In this document: positions 5,470-9,635 of the stretch, one piece after another
Layout: each line of letters opens with the position of its first letter
Numbering within the stretch: the first letter of the stretch is position 1
Assembly: GCA_018899795.1 (NCBI GenBank)
Contig: JAHIHJ010000250.1
Location: 1-9,635 of the forward strand
Length of the DNA stretch: 9,635 nt
Direction: 5' to 3'
From: Methanobacteriota archaeon
GTDB lineage: Archaea > Halobacteriota > Methanosarcinia > Methanosarcinales > Methanoperedenaceae
Made by a program: the position numbers and the translations under genes
Notes under the pieces: generated by a model
Database searches by the model: none
What the model saw: only the letters and a program-made list of their open reading frames with translations
Told to the model about the DNA's origin: nothing

Positions 5470-6599
5470 TTTCTGTCGATCTTTTTAAGTTTTTCCTGAT
5501 ATGAGTTCCGCAGTTCCTCATATTCTTCATCTATCAGGTCGCCTGAAGCATAATCTTTTTCAAGTTTTTCGAGGTTTGAAAGTAATTCATTCTTTTCGGT
5601 CTCGAGTTCATCATTGGCATTTCCTGAGATGTCTTCGTCTTCCGAACCTGGTTCTTCATTATCTTCTTCTTCCGGCTCTTCTTCAGAGACTTCTTCTTCA
5701 TCATTTCCCTGCTGTTCTTCGCTCTCTGGTTCTCTCTTAAGGGAGTTCCTTATCTTCTCTTCGATCTCCTGGAGCTTTGGACTCTTTTTCCTGATAGTTG
5801 GATATGTAAAGACAAGTACTATAAGGAGCAGGATGATCAAATAAAGCGCTATCTGTAGATAGTCGACTGAGGATCTAGAAAACTCAATATTTATCTCCTT
5901 GAATTTAGGTGACTCCCAATTGTATAGAACGCTATTATCCACATCAGACGGATTCCCTGATGATTGTATGTTGTTTCCCATCTCATCTTTTATAATTACT
6001 GCCTCTTCGTTGCTTTTTGTAACCTTGAGTATAATGCTCAAAGGAGCTTTATTTATCCATGTGGGAGATACAAACTTTTTAGAAAAATGTCTTGACTTGA
6101 TGAGCCATCCTTCAGATTCAACAGAAACTACATATTCTACTGCATATAGCGGAGGAAGAGGATCATTAAATTTAATAGTATCTGTCCAGCTTACGATATT
6201 CTCCTTTGAATCATCCAGGAGCAGAGGCTGGACATTACCGTTCATCATCATTGCTACTTTTCCGACTTTTATCCCTTCGATCCCTTCAGGCACCCATGTC
6301 CTGAGAGAACCTGAAAAATGCTTATCCCCGATATTCTTATAGATAAGGGTTTCACGCACATATATCCTGTTCTGCTCTTCGAATTGGGCTGCATCCACCT
6401 CGACAAGATGCCGAATTAAAATGATGTTCTGGTCAGATTGGGTTGTATTGGCAGGGTCAATGTCTTCATTTGCGATCTGAGCGATGTCGCCCTCATTTGC
6501 TCCGGAATTGTTTCCTTCCATTCCGTCGTATCCAAAAACAGGGTTGGTCAATATAGCTATTAATAAAACAGTAATTATAAATTTGTTAGTCGTTTTCAT
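5460..6599 (-). CDS. Secreted/membrane-anchored protein with acidic coiled-coil cytoplasmic tail
   Basis: No family recognised; 379 residues. An N-terminal signal peptide (about 1-23: basic MKTTNK, hydrophobic core, end near VFG) leads to an outer domain at 24-244 rich in alternating hydrophobic residues, probably beta sandwich (for example RIYVRETLIYKNIGDKHFSG and YAVEYVVSVESEGWLI). It contains no cysteine and few glycosylation sequons. A single membrane helix at 247-266 (IALYLIILLLIVLVF) is followed by basic IRKKS, giving outside N-terminus and inside C-terminus. Residues 291-330 are almost entirely Glu/Asp with Ser, Gly and Pro. Residues 331-379 form a heptad-like coiled coil including KDYASGDLIDEEYEELRNSY, a pattern common at the ends of archaeal membrane proteins. 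Function may be envelope sensing or scaffolding; this is a guess. TATA at 6632-6639; the short leader holds GTGA before the ATG. Confidence 0.82.
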   Translation of the reverse strand: MKTTNKFIITVLLIAILTNPVFGYDGMEGNNSGANEGDIAQIANEDIDPANTTQSDQNIILIRHLVEVDAAQFEEQNRIYVRETLIYKNIGDKHFSGSLRTWVPEGIEGIKVGKVAMMMNGNVQPLLLDDSKENIVSWTDTIKFNDPLPPLYAVEYVVSVESEGWLIKSRHFSKKFVSPTWINKAPLSIILKVTKSNEEAVIIKDEMGNNIQSSGNPSDVDNSVLYNWESPKFKEINIEFSRSSVDYLQIALYLIILLLIVLVFTYPTIRKKSPKLQEIEEKIRNSLKREPESEEQQGNDEEEVSEEEPEEEDNEEPGSEDEDISGNANDELETEKNELLSNLEKLEKDYASGDLIDEEYEELRNSYQEKLKKIDRKIE

Positions 6600-6631
6600 A
6601 TCTTCACGTCTTTTAATATACTATTTTGGTA

Positions 6632-6639
6632 GATATATT
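6632..6639 (-). promoter_or_regulatory. TATA box of the acidic membrane protein gene
   Basis: AATATATC on the - strand predicts a start near 6609 and a leader of about ten bases carrying GTGA before the ATG at 6599. It shares the 156-base divergent spacer 6600-6755 with the purC promoter. Confidence 0.45.
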
Positions 6640-6724
6640 TTGTTGTCATGAAATGGGATCTTTTACGGAAATGATATTTCAGCATTATTAGCTTATATCT
6701 ATTATATCCTTCTTCAGCGACTCA

Positions 6725-6732
6725 TTTATATC
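6725..6732 (+). promoter_or_regulatory. TATA box of purC
   Basis: TTTATATC at -31 to -24 from the purC ATG, identical in sequence and spacing to the ftsZ box. No Shine-Dalgarno sequence precedes the ATG, so the transcript is probably leaderless. Confidence 0.65.
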
Positions 6733-6755
6733 CTTTAAATTACCTTAAGACGATC

Positions 6756-7472
6756 ATGATCAAGCAAGAGGCGCTCTATTCAGGTAAAGCAAAGACGGTA
6801 TTTAAAACAGACAACCCGGAAAAGTTGATAATGGAGTTCAGGAACAGCCTGACCGCTTTTGACGGCAAGAAGAAAAGTGAAGCGCAGGGAAAAGGATACT
6901 ACAATGCGCAGATATCTACCACGCTTTTCAAACATCTTGAGGAGAAAGGCATTAAAACGCATTTTGATCACATGCTCTCTGACACCGAAATGGTCGTGGA
7001 TGCCGTGGAAATAGTCCTTATAGAGGTCATCGTGAGGAATATCGCAGCCGGCTCTCTCACAAAGAAATATCCATTCAAAACAGGTGATAAACTTGATCCA
7101 CCGATCATTATTTTCGATTACAAGAGCGACGAGTTCGGCGACCCGATGATAAATGATGATATGGCACTTGCCATGGGACTTGCAACAAGAGATGAACTTG
7201 AAGAGATACGAAAACTCGCTCTTAAGATAAATTCCATACTTATTGAATACCTCACAGAAAGGGATCTGCTTCTTCCCGACTTCAAACTCGAGTTCGGGCG
7301 CCGCAAGGGAAAGATAGTCCTGGCTGATGAGATATCCTGTGACACCTGCCGCTTCTGGGACAGGACGACAGGGGAATCACTTGACAAGGACGTGTTCAGG
7401 TTCGATAAGGGCGACCTTGTTGCGGCGTATCGGGAAGTGGCTAAGAGGGTAGTGCCCGGTATAAAATTATAG
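6756..7472 (+). CDS. purC: Phosphoribosylaminoimidazole-succinocarboxamide (SAICAR) synthetase
   Basis: Joins CAIR and aspartate with ATP to make SAICAR in purine synthesis. The 238-residue length is standard for the short archaeal/bacterial form. Motifs in order: [10 protein letters not shown] (7-16) for ATP binding, FDGKKK (35-40), the substrate loop VRNIAAGS (93-100), LPDFKLEFG (173-181), and [12 protein letters not shown] (191-202), which carries the metal-binding acidic residues. In most relatives the last motif reads DE-[IF]-SPD; here the proline is a cysteine. The rest is conserved, so activity is expected. It stands alone, divergent from the acidic membrane protein gene and five bases from the convergent flippase-domain gene, without other pur genes nearby. 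Confidence 0.95.
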   Translation: MIKQEALYSGKAKTVFKTDNPEKLIMEFRNSLTAFDGKKKSEAQGKGYYNAQISTTLFKHLEEKGIKTHFDHMLSDTEMVVDAVEIVLIEVIVRNIAAGSLTKKYPFKTGDKLDPPIIIFDYKSDEFGDPMINDDMALAMGLATRDELEEIRKLALKINSILIEYLTERDLLLPDFKLEFGRRKGKIVLADEISCDTCRFWDRTTGESLDKDVFRFDKGDLVAAYREVAKRVVPGIKL

Positions 7473-7477
7473 TCCCG

Positions 7478-8425
7478 TCATATCTCAAGGTCGCGCAGGG
7501 AAGCAAGTATTGTTTTCAGACCCAGCATGTCAACCAGCAGGATACTTGCTCTCACAAGCAATATGAAAGCCATCGAGGGTTCGGCTGATATCGTGAACAG
7601 GGAGAAAACAAGGATAGCGCCTCCTTCCAGCAGCCCGAAACCTGCAGGTGATATTGGAACGAACATCAGGATGGTAAGGAGTGGGTGGAGCAGGAAGAAA
7701 TCAAAATATGACAGTTCAAGCCCGAGGGCTTTTCCAATACAATACCAGTGCAGGGCGGCAAATACCCATCCCAACAATGAAAATGCCATAATGGCATTGA
7801 GATTTTCTTTTATACCGAGATTGCGTTCTTTGAAAGATGAAAGATTTGCTACATAATTCTTGAAGAACGGCAGCCTGCCCAGGAATTTTGATGTCAATTT
7901 TTCGTCACGGAAGGCTATGATAAGCATTAAAATACCCACGACGAGAAGGAAAACTGCACCTGCCGCTGCTGTGATGATAAGGTCATTGCTTATGCCGGGA
8001 AATGTGGATATATAAATTATGGCAGCAACAGCGCCCCCGACTTTCAGGACGAACTCAATTCCCTGCGGCGCAAAAATGCAAGCCATACCGTCCGTTACCT
8101 TGCTTCCAGCATTCTTTTTCAGAAGGGATGGCGTAAGGAAATACCCACTGCGTCCCGGAGTAATATCACCTACCATCATCCCACCCATATGTGAAATAAA
8201 TACATCAATGAACCTGAACCTGTATCCTATCCTTTTGAGAAGATAATTAAGGCGCGAGGCAAGAACAACATTCAAAAGCACATACGACAGGCAGGCAAAA
8301 ACGAAATATAGTGGGTTTGTCCTCTTTAATGCATCAACCACCTCGCTCAGGTTAAGCTTATTAAAAATAAAAACAATAATGATGATCCCGATAAATATTT
8401 GAATGAGGATATTGGCTTTTTTCAT
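7478..8425 (-). CDS. Flippase-domain (UPF0104/YbhN, LPG synthase TM) membrane protein
   Basis: A 315-residue polytopic membrane protein of the TIGR00374/lysylphosphatidylglycerol synthase transmembrane superfamily, which includes archaeal AglD-associated and bacterial YbhN proteins; members are thought to move or handle lipid-linked substrates. Hydrophobic segments lie at about 7-22, 38-56, 120-140, 148-171, 211-233, 240-258, 267-282 and 285-303. Conserved features are MVGDITPGRSGYF (84-96) and FVPISPAGFGLLEGG (255-269), the hallmark Pro/Gly loop of the family. No soluble synthase or glycosyltransferase domain is attached, so a transport role is more likely than lysyl transfer. It has a weak TATA-like TTTAACCT at -31 to -24 next to a palindrome. 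The methyltransferase gene upstream on the same strand, 62 bases away, could be co-transcribed. Substrate unknown. Confidence 0.85.
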   Translation of the reverse strand: MKKANILIQIFIGIIIIVFIFNKLNLSEVVDALKRTNPLYFVFACLSYVLLNVVLASRLNYLLKRIGYRFRFIDVFISHMGGMMVGDITPGRSGYFLTPSLLKKNAGSKVTDGMACIFAPQGIEFVLKVGGAVAAIIYISTFPGISNDLIITAAAGAVFLLVVGILMLIIAFRDEKLTSKFLGRLPFFKNYVANLSSFKERNLGIKENLNAIMAFSLLGWVFAALHWYCIGKALGLELSYFDFFLLHPLLTILMFVPISPAGFGLLEGGAILVFSLFTISAEPSMAFILLVRASILLVDMLGLKTILASLRDLEI

Positions 8426-8454
8426 CCGGATTGGCTTATTGTCTTCAAAGGTTA

Positions 8455-8483
8455 AATGCTTTGCATTATTTCAGATCTGAAAT
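8455..8483 (-). promoter_or_regulatory. Double palindrome upstream of the flippase-domain gene
   Basis: A perfect 16-base palindrome ATTTCAGATCTGAAAT (8468-8483) directly abuts a second inverted repeat AATGC-TTT-GCATT (8455-8467). They begin five bases after the methyltransferase stop, and end at the TATA-like element of the flippase-domain gene (8449-8456). Location just upstream of a core promoter fits a binding site for a dimeric regulator. No T-run follows on the - strand, so a terminator is less likely. Confidence 0.4.
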
Positions 8484-8487
8484 GGAG

Positions 8488-9252
8488 CTATCTTCGGACC
8501 TTTGCGGTCAGGATGATGGTATCATACGTAAAACCGATCTTTCCTTTCTCCTGCGTTACCTGCAAACCCGTCCTGTCGCCATCCTGACTCTGCAGCATCA
8601 AGTCTTCAATGATCTTTTGTTGTTTCTCATCGGTTCCCGCGCGTCTCATCCATTCCTCAAAATCCTGGGAAATCTCCCAGTGCGTTATATCTGTGATATC
8701 TGCTCCAGCCTCATTGAACATTTCTTCGATCTCGCTGAGCGCATTTATCCTTACGTGTGATGGGTCGCGCATCTTCTCGATGCTGTTATGGAAAATGCTT
8801 TTTTCCATATCTTCTGATGAAACGCCGTCCACAAGTACGAGCCTGTCCCTGCATACTCGTATCATTTCAAGAAGGGCTTTTTCAGGATTTGGGAAATGAT
8901 GGAAAGCGAACCTGCATGAAACGATATCAAAACTCTCATCAGGGAATGGAAGCGACTCTACATCTGAAAGAAGGAAACCGGTATTTTCCAGTCCTGAAGT
9001 TTTTTCCTTTTCACGGGCTTTTAAAATCATATTGAGTGTCAGGTCGCAGCCCAATACCGTTTCCGCGCTCTTTGCGAACTCAAGCGCAAAGAATCCTGCA
9101 CCTGTTGCTATGTCAAGCACGCGGTGGTTCTTTTCTACGCCGCTTCTTTTCACCACTTCGGATAGATGGACCACGTCAACGAATATGTTACCTTTTGCGT
9201 ATGCTTCCGCCTGTTTTCCGAATTGAATTTTTGCGCTTTCTTTGATGCCCAT
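8488..9252 (-). CDS. Class I SAM-dependent methyltransferase (Methyltransf_11/UbiE-like)
   Basis: Transfers a methyl group from S-adenosylmethionine to an unknown acceptor; 254 residues, soluble. The SAM site is clear: motif I RVLDIATGAGFFALEFA (44-60), acidic GCDLT (68-72) for the ribose hydroxyls, motif SDVESLPFPDESFDIV (96-111) and the following CRFAFHHFPNPEKALLEMIRV (113-133). The opening KIQFGKQAEAYAKGNIF is typical of the UbiE/YcgJ group. The C-terminal part (from about 165) is variable in the family and sets the substrate; it ends in FTYDTIILTAKV, the usual closing strand. The substrate could be a quinone, lipid or small molecule; the sequence alone does not decide. A TATA box lies at the leaderless distance. 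The flippase-domain gene is next on the same strand, which may hint at a lipid-related substrate. Confidence 0.9.
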   Translation of the reverse strand: MGIKESAKIQFGKQAEAYAKGNIFVDVVHLSEVVKRSGVEKNHRVLDIATGAGFFALEFAKSAETVLGCDLTLNMILKAREKEKTSGLENTGFLLSDVESLPFPDESFDIVSCRFAFHHFPNPEKALLEMIRVCRDRLVLVDGVSSEDMEKSIFHNSIEKMRDPSHVRINALSEIEEMFNEAGADITDITHWEISQDFEEWMRRAGTDEKQQKIIEDLMLQSQDGDRTGLQVTQEKGKIGFTYDTIILTAKVRR

Positions 9253-9276
9253 TCAGGGGAGAAGATACGGATCCGG

Positions 9277-9284
9277 GATATATA
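9277..9284 (-). promoter_or_regulatory. TATA box of the methyltransferase gene
   Basis: TATATATC on the - strand at -32 to -25 from the ATG at 9252, again the leaderless layout. Confidence 0.6.
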
Positions 9285-9346
9285 GGTTTTTGTAGAGCCA
9301 AGACTGTGATAAAGTTGACCTGTTATCCTGTCAAGAACAAATATAT

Positions 9347-9363
9347 CGCAGATGCACGCAGAT
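9347..9363 (+). repeat. CGCAGAT direct repeat
   Basis: CGCAGATGCACGCAGAT: two copies of CGCAGAT with a ten-base period. Repeats of this kind (CGCAGATgaACGCAGAT-like) are widespread in intergenic DNA of many prokaryotes, so this is probably a remnant of a dispersed repeat. It overlaps the end of a possible TATA box (AATATATC, 9340-9347). Confidence 0.45.
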
Positions 9364-9373
9364 CAACCTCATC

Positions 9374-9436
9374 TTTTACGGCGCCGGGGTTGTGACCCCA
9401 TGCCACGGTAAGGCGCCGACGATGGCGGGGTTTTAC
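9374..9436. ncRNA. GC-rich structured element, possible small RNA
   Basis: In the gene-free stretch 9253-9569 a GC-rich island stands out from AT-rich flanks. CGGCGCC (9379-9385) pairs with GGCGCCG (9412-9418), and directly stacked inside is GGGGT-TGTG-ACCCC (9386-9399), giving 7+5 contiguous pairs with 12 unpaired bases on one side. Read on the - strand this resembles an acceptor stem plus T-stem, but the loop has four rather than seven bases and no other tRNA arm exists. Two alternative pairings compete: CGCC-GACGAT-GGCG (9414-9427), and ACCCC (9395-9399) with GGGGT (9427-9431). TTTTAC occurs at both edges (9374-9379 and 9431-9436). A TATA-like AATATATC at 9340-9347 would start a + strand RNA near 9371; TTTATAGG near 9476-9483 could start a - strand one. 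No open frame explains it. Confidence 0.4.
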
Positions 9437-9511
9437 ATGAGATCGAACATTGCATAACTGAAGCTGGGAACATACCTATAAATTGATTCGAAATTGTATG
9501 AATTGAAAAAA

Positions 9512-9537
9512 AAAGCGGAAAGATTTCCAGCGGCTTT
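9512..9537 (+). other. Hairpin immediately upstream of the DUF3800 gene TATA box
   Basis: AAAGC-GGAAA-GA-TTTCC-AGCG-GCTTT: two five-bp stems with a four-base bulge, followed by ATTTATT. It could end an RNA coming from the GC-rich element upstream, or be an operator at the DUF3800 promoter. The evidence does not separate the two. Confidence 0.35.
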
Positions 9538-9538
9538 A

Positions 9539-9546
9539 TTTATTCG
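9539..9546 (+). promoter_or_regulatory. TATA-like element of the DUF3800 gene
   Basis: Within TTTATTTATT (9535-9544); the register TTTATTCG lies at -31 to -24 from the ATG at 9570. It is weaker than the other boxes in the window but at the same distance. Confidence 0.4.
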
Positions 9547-9569
9547 CAACACATTTTACCCCTCTTAAA

Positions 9570-9635
9570 ATGAACTCAATCCACATTTACCTTGATGAAA
9601 GCGGTGATCTTGGCTTTAATCCAAACTCGTCAAAA
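9570..9635 (+). CDS. DUF3800 domain protein, N-terminal 22 codons only
   Basis: The visible start MNSIHIYLDESGDLGF is the characteristic N-terminus of DUF3800 proteins, with the IYLDESGD strand that carries the first acidic residues (Asp9, Glu10) of a predicted RNase H-like fold. The gene runs off the window end, so length, the remaining acidic residues and any partner genes cannot be seen. DUF3800 proteins are common in accessory DNA and are often found near mobile elements and defence genes; their activity is poorly known. The gene is preceded by a hairpin, a TATA-like box and a gene-free stretch with a GC-rich structured element. Confidence 0.75.
   Translation, partial: MNSIHIYLDESGDLGFNPNSSK

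Noticed and set aside
5614..5844. Serine-rich open frame and TTC-rich repeats on the + strand
   Set aside because: It is the complement of the Glu/Asp-rich tail codons (GAA/GAG/GAT) of the membrane protein, not a repeat array.
9379..9418. tRNA gene on the - strand
   Set aside because: Acceptor-like and T-stem-like pairings exist, but the loop is four bases and there is no D arm or anticodon arm; only 12 bases remain for them.

Overview
The window reads as chromosomal DNA of a euryarchaeon, most likely a methanogen-related lineage such as Methanosarcinales or Methanoperedens-like archaea; that placement is inference. The protein-level evidence is a UPF0212 (DUF555) protein and a DUF357 protein, both essentially archaeal, together with the archaeal form of diphthine-ammonia ligase, an FtsZ and archaeal-style PdxT and PurC. 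The DNA-level evidence is a TTTATAT-type TATA box repeatedly placed about 24 to 31 bases before an ATG, the archaeal layout for leaderless or nearly leaderless transcripts. No tRNA, rRNA, CRISPR array or insertion sequence was seen.

Left part (1-2170, + strand). A glycosyltransferase of the DUF2064/TIGR04282 type is broken by one in-frame TAA, with family sequence continuing in the same frame behind it. It is followed by a hairpin, an AT-rich spacer with a TATA box, a polytopic membrane protein with a clear internal duplication, and a small soluble protein I do not recognise. That last gene ends in a hairpin plus T8 and meets the next operon tail to tail.

Middle (2169-4706, - strand). A compact operon runs DUF357 protein, UPF0212 protein with a CPAC motif, then Dph6, which completes diphthamide on elongation factor 2. 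UPF0212 and dph6 overlap by four bases. Upstream on the same strand, with its own promoter, is a complete FtsZ GTPase core that ends almost immediately after the core and so lacks the usual C-terminal tail.

Centre right (4844-7472). pdxT (glutaminase subunit of PLP synthase) diverges from ftsZ. A perfect 12-bp inverted repeat separates it from a convergent secreted or membrane-anchored protein with an outside beta-rich domain and a very acidic, coiled-coil cytoplasmic tail. purC (SAICAR synthetase) diverges from that gene.

Right part (7478-9635). A UPF0104/AglD-like flippase-domain membrane protein and a class I SAM methyltransferase lie on the - strand, with a palindrome between them. A 317-base gene-free stretch follows. 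It holds a CGCAGAT direct repeat, a GC-rich structured element with nested stems and a hairpin beside a TATA box. It ends in the first 22 codons of a DUF3800 protein cut by the window edge.

Most genes are core metabolism or housekeeping. I see no complete new defence or mobile system. The best leads are the DUF357/UPF0212/Dph6 operon, the tail-less FtsZ, the GC-rich structured element and the interrupted glycosyltransferase.
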